From an uncultured Bacteroidia bacterium (lineage in GTDB: Bacteria > Bacteroidota > Bacteroidia > Bacteroidales > CAJPTX01), in the NCBI GenBank assembly GCA_947252645.1, contig CAMXWF010000005.1, forward strand, positions 1 to 64,000: a stretch of 64,000 bases of DNA, written 5' to 3'. This document shows, piece by piece, positions 42,862-51,226 of this stretch. Numbering within the stretch: position 1 is the first letter of the stretch; each line of letters opens with the position of its first letter. The notes under the pieces were generated by a model. The model had not been told where the DNA came from. It made no database searches and worked only from the letters and a program-made list of their open reading frames with translations. The position numbers and the translations under genes were made by a program.

Positions 42862-43408
42862 TCGCCTGCACCCCTGGGCCACTCAGCGCCCTCAGACGCC
42901 TAGTGAGCTCTGTTACCTGATCGGGCCATGGGCTCTCGGGCAGCAGTATCGTGATGTCGAACACGTTATACCCATCTGGCAGAAAGCTCACCTTAAGCCC
43001 TGCACGGCTGCGCTTGACCACCCAGAGAAGCGTCAGGCAGGGCTCCACAGAGCAGTCGATAAGGTAGTCTGCCTGAAAATTCCACACCACCTCCCCAGGG
43101 TAATTCTTGGGCCGATAAAACCAGTCAACGCTCTCGGGCCCTATTACGATCAGATCCTGGCGTAGCACGAGGGTCTCCGCAGGCTTCTTCTCCTGCGTAA
43201 ACGCGCAGACCAGCACGTGCTTGCGCTGCTGCTTTAGCTCCTGCGCATAGCGCATCACCTGTTCGAAGCGAGTCAGATTGCTGGCATCCACCACCAGCAG
43301 GATGCGGAGTGCGTCCTCGAGGGCCAACACGCGGCGCAATCCCCGCCGGGGCGTCGCTAGCTTGGCGAGTCGTTTGCAGCTCTGCTGCGTTCTCCATTTT
43401 CTCAGCAT
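42833..43408 (-). CDS. DUF6913-like protein
   Basis: A 191-residue protein with a Rossmann-like start (ALRILLVVDASNLTRFEQV) and alternating beta strands and helices, ending in a Pro-rich tail. I think it belongs to DUF6913, a Bacteroidota family of unknown role; this is from memory of the pattern. It is the last gene of the ssb-ligA operon, 6 bases after ligA, and its end overlaps thiL by 29 bases on the opposite strand. Confidence 0.7.
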   Translation of the reverse strand: MLRKWRTQQSCKRLAKLATPRRGLRRVLALEDALRILLVVDASNLTRFEQVMRYAQELKQQRKHVLVCAFTQEKKPAETLVLRQDLIVIGPESVDWFYRPKNYPGEVVWNFQADYLIDCSVEPCLTLLWVVKRSRAGLKVSFLPDGYNVFDITILLPESPWPDQVTELTRRLRALSGPGVQATKTPAIPGR

Positions 43409-43414
43409 TGCACC

Positions 43415-45769
43415 TTACTCCTTCAAAAGGGACACGAATTCCGCTTCACTCACGATGGGAATGCCCAGTGCCAACGCCTGCTTGCGCTTCTCGCCCCCCA
43501 TGGCCTCCCCAGCTACCACCATCGATGTACTCGCCGACACGCTCGACTGCACCCGTCCTCCCTGCGCGCTGATGAGCTCCTTGAGCGCCTCCCGACTCAT
43601 CTGCTGAAATCTGCCCGACACCACGATCCGCTTACCCGCAAGCTTACCAAGGCCTTCGCGCGGCTTTACCTCCTGCGACATCTGAAGCCCGTATGCGCGC
43701 AGGGCGTGCACCATGTCGATGTTGGACTTGAGGCTGAAAAACTCACAGATCGCGTGGGCGGTCTTGGCCCCTATGCCCTCGATCGGCTCAAGCTGGGCCT
43801 CAGTGGCCTCCATGAGGCTATCGATATTGCCGAAATGGTCGGCCAGCGCACGGGCCGTCACCTCTCCTATCTGCGGTATGCCCAGCGCATACAGAACCCG
43901 GTGAAATGGACGTTGCTTTGTGCCCGACAGCCCGCGCAGTAGGCGCTGCGCGGCGCCCCGCTGAAAGCAGGGATCGGCCAGTAGTTGCTCCTCGCTCCAG
44001 CCTTCCAACTGCCGGAGTTCTTCCTTCACCTCCTCAGGCGCTAGCAGCAACGATAGCATCGCCACCTGGCCTGCAGATACAACGTTGCGCTGCTCAAGCC
44101 CATCGGGTAGTGCTGTCAGGAGCTGGCTGGGTGTGCTGTAGGCCGCTGCTATCGCCACTATGCTCTTGGCCCCAAAACCTCTCCCAGACTGCTTGTGACG
44201 GCTGACCAGTACGCGGAGCATCAGAGCCATCCGCTGCGACTCCAAAGGGAGCTCTGGGGACAGGAGGATGCCCATGTCGGCATCGCGGAACTCCGCAGTC
44301 CGCACCAGACGGGAAAGACTAAGACCATAGAGATCAGACACTTTGCCCACTAGCCCAGAGTCATAGAGCGCCCGCGCGGTGCGCTCGCCGAGGCTCTGGC
44401 AGTCGAGCGCATGGCGCGACGCAAAGTGCGTCAGCGTGGCAATGATCTGCGAGGGGCAGGTGAGCCGGTTGATGCAGTAGTAGCGGGCCTCACCCTCTAG
44501 CTTCTCTAGCGGCGCCCCGCAGTCGGGGCAATGGGTGGGGAAAACGATCGCCGGCGCACCTGAAGTGCGTAGCTCCTTCACCACGTCGACTATCTTGGGA
44601 ATAATCTCGCCCCCCTTCTCTATGACTACCGTGTCCCCTTGGTGCAGGTCCAGGCGCTTGATCTGCTCCGCATTATGCAGCGTGGCCCGCTTGATGGTAG
44701 TTCCTGCCAGCTTCACCCCCTCCAGCTCCGCCACCGGGGTCACCACCCCCGTGCGCCCCACCTGGAAAACCACCTCCTTCACACGGGTGCGGGCCTGCTG
44801 CGCAGGGAACTTGTAGGCTATCGCCCAACGAGGGCTCTTGGCCGTATGGCCCAGCTGCCGTTGCAGGGCGTAGCTATTCACCTTGATAACGGCCCCATCG
44901 ATATCGTAGGGCAAGCTATCGCGCTGTTCGCCTAGTTGCTCGATTTGCGCAAAGGCCTCCTCGATGTCCGCGCACCGCGCACGATAGCGCGCCACCGGGA
45001 GCCCCCAACGAGCAGCCGCCTCCAGACTCTCTGTGTGGGTAGAGTAGGGCATCGCTTGGCACAGGAAGAAGTAGAGAAAGCACGTCAGACCCCGTCTAGC
45101 CACCTCGTGCGGGTCGTGGAGCTTGAGCGAGCCCGATGTGGCATTGCGGGGGTTCGCGAACTGCTCTATCTTCCCCCCTTGCTCCCCGGTGGCCTTGCCC
45201 TCGTTGAGCCGCGCAAAGGCCGCGTGCGGCATGATCATCTCCCCCCGCATCTCAAACGCCTGCGGGTAGCCCGACCCCGTGAGCCTCGTGGGCACGGCGC
45301 CTGTGGCCACCACGTTGGCCGTCACATCATCGCCCTGCTGGCCATCGCCCCGCGTCACCGCTCGCACTAGACGACCCTGCTCGTAGATGAGCGAAATGGA
45401 TACCCCATCGTACTTCTGCTCCACCACGTATTCCGGCGCTTGCCCCAAGGCCTCACGCACCCGCGCGTCGAACTCACGGAGATCCGAAAGCGAGTAGGTG
45501 TTGTCGAGCGATTGCATCGGCACGAGGTGGCGCACGTGCGCAAAGCCCATCGTGGTGTCGCGACCAACCTGTAGGGTAGGGGAGTCGGACTGCTGCCACG
45601 AGGGGTGGGCCTGCTCTATGGCCTTGAGCTCCCGCATGAGGGCATCGAACGCCTGATCCGAAACCTCCGACACGTGATCCTGGTAGTACCGGTGCTCAAG
45701 ATGCCTGACCCGGGCCAGTAGGCCTCGGTAGTGCTGAAGTTGAACCTCCGCCTCGTGTTGCTCAGCCAT
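43415..45769 (-). CDS. ligA: NAD-dependent DNA ligase, with an insertion in the HhH domain
   Basis: A 784-residue ligase; the family is usually about 670. The adenylation lysine is Lys119 in EQKYDG; the zinc cysteines are Cys414, 417, 432 and 438; a BRCT domain (about residues 708-784) ends the protein. The extra length lies in the helix-hairpin-helix region: between DLYGLSLSRLV (about 490) and the conserved PFHRVLYALGI (621) there are about 130 residues instead of about 30, including a recognisable GFGAKS hairpin at 531-536. It should seal nicks in replication and repair. Its start overlaps the PPTase gene by 8 bases. Confidence 0.96.
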   Translation of the reverse strand: MAEQHEAEVQLQHYRGLLARVRHLEHRYYQDHVSEVSDQAFDALMRELKAIEQAHPSWQQSDSPTLQVGRDTTMGFAHVRHLVPMQSLDNTYSLSDLREFDARVREALGQAPEYVVEQKYDGVSISLIYEQGRLVRAVTRGDGQQGDDVTANVVATGAVPTRLTGSGYPQAFEMRGEMIMPHAAFARLNEGKATGEQGGKIEQFANPRNATSGSLKLHDPHEVARRGLTCFLYFFLCQAMPYSTHTESLEAAARWGLPVARYRARCADIEEAFAQIEQLGEQRDSLPYDIDGAVIKVNSYALQRQLGHTAKSPRWAIAYKFPAQQARTRVKEVVFQVGRTGVVTPVAELEGVKLAGTTIKRATLHNAEQIKRLDLHQGDTVVIEKGGEIIPKIVDVVKELRTSGAPAIVFPTHCPDCGAPLEKLEGEARYYCINRLTCPSQIIATLTHFASRHALDCQSLGERTARALYDSGLVGKVSDLYGLSLSRLVRTAEFRDADMGILLSPELPLESQRMALMLRVLVSRHKQSGRGFGAKSIVAIAAAYSTPSQLLTALPDGLEQRNVVSAGQVAMLSLLLAPEEVKEELRQLEGWSEEQLLADPCFQRGAAQRLLRGLSGTKQRPFHRVLYALGIPQIGEVTARALADHFGNIDSLMEATEAQLEPIEGIGAKTAHAICEFFSLKSNIDMVHALRAYGLQMSQEVKPREGLGKLAGKRIVVSGRFQQMSREALKELISAQGGRVQSSVSASTSMVVAGEAMGGEKRKQALALGIPIVSEAEFVSLLKE

Positions 45770-46421
45770 GCTCCTCCGCTCCTTGCTGTAGTAGATGCCT
45801 GGGGCTGGCCACCCAGGTCACCAGGTGGCTCGGCAAAAATAGATATTCCAGGCTATAGGAATAGATGATGCCCCTAACGCGTACGAGCATGCGAAACCGA
45901 CCGTGCGCATCAGGCTTACCCAGCGGTAGCACGGTCATGTCTTCAAATGAGTTCACTCCCTGCATACCCGGTAGCTTGTAGAGGGCCTCCTTGGCGCACC
46001 ACACAATCGCCATCTGCCGCGTGTCCTTCACATCCACCCACGTGTACTCGCCGAGGGTGAGAAACTTGTCGGCAATCCGCTCGTAATTACGATCCAGCGA
46101 CTCGATGTCAACCCCAACATGGAAGCTCGGGCTCACTAGCACCGTCACCAGCGGAAACGAGTGGCTAATCGAAAGCTCCACCCGACCGCTCGAGAGCATG
46201 GGGCGCTTGTTGCGCGCATAGATGATCGGGTCGTTGTAGCCAAGCATCTTCAGGCAGCAGCGGCTCGCCAGCCATTCCAAACGACGCTTCTCGTTCTGAA
46301 ACTGCGCTAGCACGGGGAACGAGTCGCCACCTATGTATTGCTTGAGTTGCTCCTCGGCCTCCTCGATCTTCCATATGGCCAGCGAGGCCGGCCCTGTCGA
46401 CAGCTTGTGGTACTCGGGCAT
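45762..46421 (-). CDS. 4'-phosphopantetheinyl transferase (Sfp-type)
   Basis: A 219-residue enzyme that attaches phosphopantetheine to carrier proteins. The motifs are ELSISHSF, VGVDIESLDR (metal-binding acid) and WCAKEALYK (the W-x-x-KEA signature). Length and sequence fit the Sfp branch more than AcpS, though in Bacteroidota one such enzyme may serve fatty-acid ACP as well. It overlaps ligA by 8 bases and follows gldD by 6. Confidence 0.92.
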   Translation of the reverse strand: MPEYHKLSTGPASLAIWKIEEAEEQLKQYIGGDSFPVLAQFQNEKRRLEWLASRCCLKMLGYNDPIIYARNKRPMLSSGRVELSISHSFPLVTVLVSPSFHVGVDIESLDRNYERIADKFLTLGEYTWVDVKDTRQMAIVWCAKEALYKLPGMQGVNSFEDMTVLPLGKPDAHGRFRMLVRVRGIIYSYSLEYLFLPSHLVTWVASPRHLLQQGAEEHG

Positions 46422-46427
46422 AGCGTG

Positions 46428-47003
46428 TCAGCTGCGTGGCCAGCGCAGCGTCTCTAAGAGCTTGACTATATCCTCACGGAAAAACGACACCGCGGGGGCC
46501 AACGAGTCGGCATTCGGCTCGCAGTAGAAGTAGAGCGCTCCACGTAGGAAATAGGCCGCGGAGTCCGTGGCGTAGAATTGCACCGCGCTTGCCACATCAC
46601 CCTGAAGATCGTAGACCATCGCCCACACGCGGTGCACGCTATCCTGGTACATCGTCTCTTTGATCGCATCGGCCCGGATTGTATGCTGGTAGACCATCTG
46701 GCGGCTCGCCTCCATGAGCGAACCCAGTGTACCCGGGCGGTCGTAGTACGTCAGGTAGAGCGTTGCCTTGTACTGCGGGAAAACCAGATTGTACGCATAG
46801 GGTGCCTGACCCGCCTCCAGGGTCCCGTAGGTGGGCATCATGAAGTGGAACGGCACGCTATCGTCACTCGCCCGATAGGCCTTTGCCGGGAAATCAATGC
46901 GCAGATACCCCCGCGGCTTGGGCACAGGCGGCTGCCCGCAAGCCGTGAACAGCAGCAGGAATACCAGCATGAAAAAACTCCCATAGTGCCACATCGTCTC
47001 CAT
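46428..47003 (-). CDS. gldD: Gliding-motility-type lipoprotein GldD
   Basis: A 191-residue lipoprotein (lipobox FTAC). The mature chain begins with the GldD pattern PKPRGYLRIDFPAKAY and contains FPQYKATLYLTYY. GldD is needed for gliding in Flavobacterium and occurs in non-gliding Bacteroidota; it works with GldE, encoded directly upstream. The exact biochemical role is unknown. Confidence 0.93.
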   Translation of the reverse strand: METMWHYGSFFMLVFLLLFTACGQPPVPKPRGYLRIDFPAKAYRASDDSVPFHFMMPTYGTLEAGQAPYAYNLVFPQYKATLYLTYYDRPGTLGSLMEASRQMVYQHTIRADAIKETMYQDSVHRVWAMVYDLQGDVASAVQFYATDSAAYFLRGALYFYCEPNADSLAPAVSFFREDIVKLLETLRWPRS

Positions 47004-47011
47004 GCGCTACG

Positions 47012-48310
47012 CTAGAGTTCCACGCGGATGGTCTCTATCCGGCGGGCACTCACTGCCTCTATCCTAAGCTTAATGCCTTTCACTTCCAGACGCTCGCCCA
47101 CCTTGGGGATGCGCCCCAGCACCTCGAGTACAAGCCCCGCTAACGACTCCGCCTCCCCCTCCACACCAGCAAATAGATCCTCCGGCGCCCCCACGATACG
47201 AAGAAAATCGTTCAGCTGCGTCTTCCCCTCAAAAATATACGTTTTCTCGTTCAACTTGGTGTACAGCTTCTCCTCCTCGTCCGACTCGTCCTCTATCTCC
47301 CCAAAAATCTCCTCCAGTACGTCCTCCAAGGTGATAATGCCGCATGTGCCACCATATTCGTCCACCACCACCGCCAGGTGGATCGACTGCCGCTGGAAAT
47401 CAACCAGCAGATCCCCTATGGGCTTGTTCTCTGGCACGTAGTAGGCCTTGCGCAGGATCGACTGCCATGCAAAGCTATCCCCCTCGCCCATGTAGCGGAG
47501 GATGTCCTTCACGTAGAGCACGCCCTCAAGGTTGTCAAAGCTCTCCTTGTAGACGGGGATGCGGCTGAAACCCGACTCCATGATCACCTGCTTCACCGCG
47601 TCGAACCCCAGCGCAGTGTCCAAGGCCACCACGTCTATCCGAGGGGTCATGACCTCGTAGGCCTCCTTGTCTCCAAAATGCACTATCCCCTGCAGGATCT
47701 GCTCCTCCTCGGGCAGATGGCCCTCCGTGATCTCCAGCGCACGCCCGAGCTCATCGAGCGAAATACTGCTCTTCCTAGGCATCCGAGGGCCCACATAGGC
47801 CATCGATCTCGACATCACCCATGACAGCGGACGTAGCACCACGTGGAGACCATAGATCGGCCGTGACTCCAAGCGAGCCACCGTCAGGGCATAGTTCGTA
47901 CCAAATATCTTCGGCATGATCTCCCCAAACAGCAGCAGCAAAAACGTGATAACCACCGAATTGACAAAAAAACCTAACGCCGGTGCCTGCTCGAACGAGA
48001 CCACCTGACGGAGCACAAAGTCCGCCAGAATCACTACGGCCACATTCACAAAATTGTTCGCCACCAATATCGTGGCCAAAAAATTGTCCGGCTCGGCGCG
48101 CAGTCGCAGGATGAGCCGTGAGGTCACCGAACGATCCTGCGTCTGCACAAGGGTCTCCACATCGTCCGCCGTGAGGGAAAAAAACGCCGACTCCGCGCTG
48201 GAGGCAAACGCAGAACAACCCAGCAGCACCATTAGCACCGCCAGACCAATGTAGAATGGCCAGCCTGGAACTACCCAGACCACCGATAGCAGCACTAGAC
48301 TACTACACAA
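47012..48310 (-). CDS. gldE: GldE-like CNNM/CBS-domain membrane protein
   Basis: A 432-residue protein with a DUF21/CNNM membrane domain (about residues 15-190, three or four helices, start LAVLMVLLGCSAFASSAESAFFSL), two CBS domains (about 205-335) and a C-terminal CorC/HlyC domain. CNNM relatives move Mg2+ or similar ions; GldE acts with GldD. The apparent start is TTG at 48310, overlapping the end of the ssb-like gene by 8 bases, so translation is probably coupled. Confidence 0.93.
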   Translation of the reverse strand: MCSSLVLLSVVWVVPGWPFYIGLAVLMVLLGCSAFASSAESAFFSLTADDVETLVQTQDRSVTSRLILRLRAEPDNFLATILVANNFVNVAVVILADFVLRQVVSFEQAPALGFFVNSVVITFLLLLFGEIMPKIFGTNYALTVARLESRPIYGLHVVLRPLSWVMSRSMAYVGPRMPRKSSISLDELGRALEITEGHLPEEEQILQGIVHFGDKEAYEVMTPRIDVVALDTALGFDAVKQVIMESGFSRIPVYKESFDNLEGVLYVKDILRYMGEGDSFAWQSILRKAYYVPENKPIGDLLVDFQRQSIHLAVVVDEYGGTCGIITLEDVLEEIFGEIEDESDEEEKLYTKLNEKTYIFEGKTQLNDFLRIVGAPEDLFAGVEGEAESLAGLVLEVLGRIPKVGERLEVKGIKLRIEAVSARRIETIRVEL

Positions 48311-48773
48311 AATACGGCAACATAAAATTCCTAGCCACTACCACTTGCCCTGCCGCGCGGGGGGATTGCTCCTCTGCCTTAGCACCCCACACCATGGAAG
48401 GCCTCGCCGACTCCGGGCACACCTGCAGCTCCGCCCCCTTCTGGCTAGAGACACCGGACACGGACTCGCGCCGTGCGGCCATCACCAAGCACGCCCGGTG
48501 GCCCACCTGGTTGGCCTCCTCATATCCCCGGTGGCGCAGCTCCCCCTCCACGAAGGATTCGCTGCCCTTCCCCGCCTGCTCCTGCACCACGGCCGACATC
48601 CGACCACGCACTTGCACCGCGTGCCGCGACGTCTGCTCCACCTCCCCTCTGCCGCCCATGAAGCGCATGTTCGCCGCCAAGCGCAGCCGCAACATACTGT
48701 CCCCATCGTCGAGCCAACGCAACTCGGGCCCTGCGATCAAGCAGCCCACCAGCATCACCCTATTGACCGACAT
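48303..48773 (-). CDS. SSB-like single-stranded DNA-binding protein, divergent
   Basis: A 156-residue protein. The N-terminus MSVNRVMLVGCLIAGPELRWLD and the strand KGSESFVEGELRHRGYE match the SSB OB-fold, but the central aromatic DNA-stacking segment (WHNIVLWG in relatives) is changed to RHAVQVRG. The C-terminus ends LPYFV rather than the acidic DDDIPF tip through which SSB recruits partners. It may be a specialised paralogue. In many Bacteroidota mutY-ssb precede gldE; mutY is absent here. It is the first gene of the operon. Confidence 0.85.
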   Translation of the reverse strand: MSVNRVMLVGCLIAGPELRWLDDGDSMLRLRLAANMRFMGGRGEVEQTSRHAVQVRGRMSAVVQEQAGKGSESFVEGELRHRGYEEANQVGHRACLVMAARRESVSGVSSQKGAELQVCPESARPSMVWGAKAEEQSPRAAGQVVVARNFMLPYFV

Positions 48774-48803
48774 CGCGACTTCCTCGCCTACCGTTCATTT
48801 GGG

Positions 48804-48834
48804 CAAAGGTAATGATTTTGACAAGACCATGCGG
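48804..48834 (-). promoter_or_regulatory. Promoter of the ssb-gldE-gldD-PPTase-ligA operon
   Basis: On the minus strand: TTG at 48834-48832, 20 bases, then TACCTTTG at 48811-48804, 30 bases before the ssb-like ATG. Confidence 0.7.
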
Positions 48835-48852
48835 ACATCCCCTCTAGCTAAT

Positions 48853-48883
48853 AAAAAGGGGCCGTTGCGCGCGCAACGGCCCC
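48853..48883 (-). terminator. Terminator after the dipeptidase gene
   Basis: A perfect 26-base palindrome (13-bp arms, 48858-48883) followed on the minus strand by five T (48857-48853). It ends dipeptidase transcription before the ssb-like promoter. Confidence 0.88.
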
Positions 48884-48901
48884 CAAGAATCTTCGCAACG
48901 A

Positions 48902-50335
48902 TCACGCACCATGGAACAAGTACTTGGCCTGGATGTCCTCGGCCAGCCGGGTAAACAGCTCCTCTACCATGGCATCTGTCAGGTCCAAAGCCGACCATAG
49001 CAGCTCGTCGGAGGCCGACTGCAGCTCATCGAGGGCCGTCTGCGGGTGGGTCTTGTATATCGACACGTAGTCCTCCTGGATCTCCTTTATCCGCGCGTCC
49101 GTCTCCTGCTCAAACTGCCGGTAGCAGCTTTGGATATAGGGCGCGTAGTTGTTGAAGTCCACCATTCCGAGCGACTGCACCTTCCGGAAGCGCCAGTAGG
49201 CCGAGTAGGCATCCGAGCGCCGCTTGCCCACCGTGTAGGGCTCCGGATAGCTCTTCACACCCTGGAATAAGGGCAGGAAGCAGCTCAGGGCCGCCATCCC
49301 CAAGCACACATGGTTGATGCACCCCACTGCCTGCGGCAGCTCCGGCTGCACCTGCAGCAGGTGCGTCTGCGTTGTCCGGAATATCGACACCGGGCGATAG
49401 GGCTCCTTGGGGTTGCTGTGCAGGTACGGGTCGTGCTCCGTGCCGTTGTAGTGGAAGCGGAACACCCGCCGCACATCGCCCAGCGTCAGCTTCTTCGCGG
49501 GCTCCGCGTATACCGGGAAGGTGTTCTTTGTCACATCGTTCTTTATCTCGGGGCTCAGCATCCCCTGGATCCCCCACACGCGCGGGTAGTTGTAGGTATG
49601 GTCCAAGGCCTCATCGCGTATGTAGGCTTCGTGGAAGTCAAACTCCCCTTGACGCGCATCGTAGAGTCCCTTCTGCTGCGCAAACTCTATCAGATCCTTG
49701 CTGGCCAGGAAGTTCTTCGTGTCCTTCGGGTCGTAGTGGCGGAAGCGGCTCTGGTTGCCCGTCACGAAGTACTTGTCCTCCGGCTGGCGACACGCCAACC
49801 ACCTATGCCCGCTGGCCGTCTCCAGGTACCAGATCTCGTCCTTGTCCACAAAGCCTATCCCAAAGCCCTCGGCTATACCATGCTTCTCTATCAGCATCCC
49901 GAGTCGCTCCACCCCCTCGCGGGCCGTGTGGATGTAGGGCAGCACGATGTTAAACACGCTGTTCTCTGCCAGCCCCTCGGGCACCAGCGGATCCGCCGCC
50001 AACGCCTTCGCGCTGCTGAAAATGCTCTCCGTGGCACTCATGCCCACGCCGGCCGTGTTGAACCCTGCGCTCCCCCAGTGCCCCGGCAAATGAAATGGCG
50101 CCAAGGCACTGTAACCCAAGAATTCCCGCGGAAGGTCACACTTGAACGGACTATCCATCGCCTCAAAGCGCGCCGGGCCAAACTTGTTGTCCTCATAGAG
50201 CTCAAAATTCTTGGAAACCATCGTGTTCCAGTCTTCCGACCGCGCAAACAGAAGTGACCCATCGGCCATCTGCTTACGCCCAACGATCAGCGACGTGCAC
50301 TCCGAAGGGGTCTGATTGCTCTGCTTTGTATCCAT
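48902..50335 (-). CDS. pepD: C69-family dipeptidase (PepD-type)
   Basis: A 477-residue N-terminal nucleophile peptidase. The likely nucleophile is Cys13 (SECTSLIVGRKQMADGSLLFARSED), exposed after removal of the leader; DGS and R-x-D/E of the family follow. It has no signal peptide, so it should act on dipeptides in the cytosol, for example those produced by DPPs such as the 7120 gene product. Monocistronic between its own upstream region and a strong terminator. Confidence 0.92.
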   Translation of the reverse strand: MDTKQSNQTPSECTSLIVGRKQMADGSLLFARSEDWNTMVSKNFELYEDNKFGPARFEAMDSPFKCDLPREFLGYSALAPFHLPGHWGSAGFNTAGVGMSATESIFSSAKALAADPLVPEGLAENSVFNIVLPYIHTAREGVERLGMLIEKHGIAEGFGIGFVDKDEIWYLETASGHRWLACRQPEDKYFVTGNQSRFRHYDPKDTKNFLASKDLIEFAQQKGLYDARQGEFDFHEAYIRDEALDHTYNYPRVWGIQGMLSPEIKNDVTKNTFPVYAEPAKKLTLGDVRRVFRFHYNGTEHDPYLHSNPKEPYRPVSIFRTTQTHLLQVQPELPQAVGCINHVCLGMAALSCFLPLFQGVKSYPEPYTVGKRRSDAYSAYWRFRKVQSLGMVDFNNYAPYIQSCYRQFEQETDARIKEIQEDYVSIYKTHPQTALDELQSASDELLWSALDLTDAMVEELFTRLAEDIQAKYLFHGA

Positions 50336-50513
50336 AATCTAGCTGCTTTTGTTGTTTCTACTATACCCCGCGCGCTGGCTCTTGCTCCACGGGGGCCTCA
50401 CGCACCGCTAATTTATGCATTATTTCCCACACTAGCCCTTCCGCCTAGCGCACCCCCGCGTCCGGTCTGCCCGCGCCCTCTGACCCCAAATGCCCTGTTA
50501 CAGGGATTATGCG

Positions 50514-50521
50514 TAACTTTG
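50514..50521 (+). promoter_or_regulatory. -7 box of the DUF4290-murA transcript
   Basis: TAACTTTG, an exact TAnnTTTG, 61 bases upstream of the ATG at 50583; no -33 TTTG seen. Confidence 0.5.
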
Positions 50522-50582
50522 CGCCCTAGGTGCAGGAGCCCGACCCAGCCGCAGCTCGCCCTGCCACCGCCACAGCAGCCTT

Positions 50583-51218
50583 ATGGAATACAGCAATGAA
50601 CGCATGCCCTTACCTTGGTATGGGCGCAACGTGCAGCAGATGGTCAACTACCTGCTCACGATAGACGACAAGCACAAGCGTACCGAGCAGGCTCGGGTGG
50701 TCCTCCGGGTCATGGAAGCCCTCACCGCCCAGTTCAAGTTCAGCAGCGACTACGGTCGCCGCCTCTGGGATCACCTCCACATGATGGCCGACTATAAGCT
50801 CGACATCGATGGCCCCTACCCAGCCCCAGCGCCGGGGCAAGGACGCATGTTCTCCATGCCCTTGCCCTACCCCGAAACCGACACCATGCCCTCCCATTAC
50901 GGGAATCTCCTGCCACAGATGGTGGAGAAAGTGGCCGCCATGCCCGACTCCCCCGCGCGCCACGCCTACGCCCTCAGCGTGGCCAACCAGATGAAGCGCG
51001 CCTACTCCGATTGGAATAGGGGCACGGTCACCGACCAGGTCATCCTGCATGACCTGGTCTCCCTCTCCAAGGGACGCCTGGCCCTGCCGGCTGACACCCA
51101 GCTCACGGGGGTCGCTGCCCAACCCCAGCGCGCCGTGGCGGGAAAGGAAAAATCCGCCGAGGGCCCCCGACATCAGCAGCGCGCCCGACGCAAACACCGA
51201 CGCCGAAAAAGCGCCTAG
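50583..51218 (+). CDS. DUF4290 protein
   Basis: A 211-residue protein of the Bacteroidota-specific DUF4290 family: MPLPWYGRNVQQMVNYLLTI, FSSDYGRRLWDHLHMMADYKLDIDGPYP and YGNLLPQMVEKVA are the hallmark segments. The C-terminus is highly basic (about 30 residues with many Arg/Lys), suggesting nucleic-acid or membrane contact. It precedes murA by 8 bases, a linkage I recall from other Bacteroidota, so a cell-envelope or growth role is possible. Function unknown. Confidence 0.88.
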   Translation: MEYSNERMPLPWYGRNVQQMVNYLLTIDDKHKRTEQARVVLRVMEALTAQFKFSSDYGRRLWDHLHMMADYKLDIDGPYPAPAPGQGRMFSMPLPYPETDTMPSHYGNLLPQMVEKVAAMPDSPARHAYALSVANQMKRAYSDWNRGTVTDQVILHDLVSLSKGRLALPADTQLTGVAAQPQRAVAGKEKSAEGPRHQQRARRKHRRRKSA

Positions 51219-51226
51219 TCTACACC

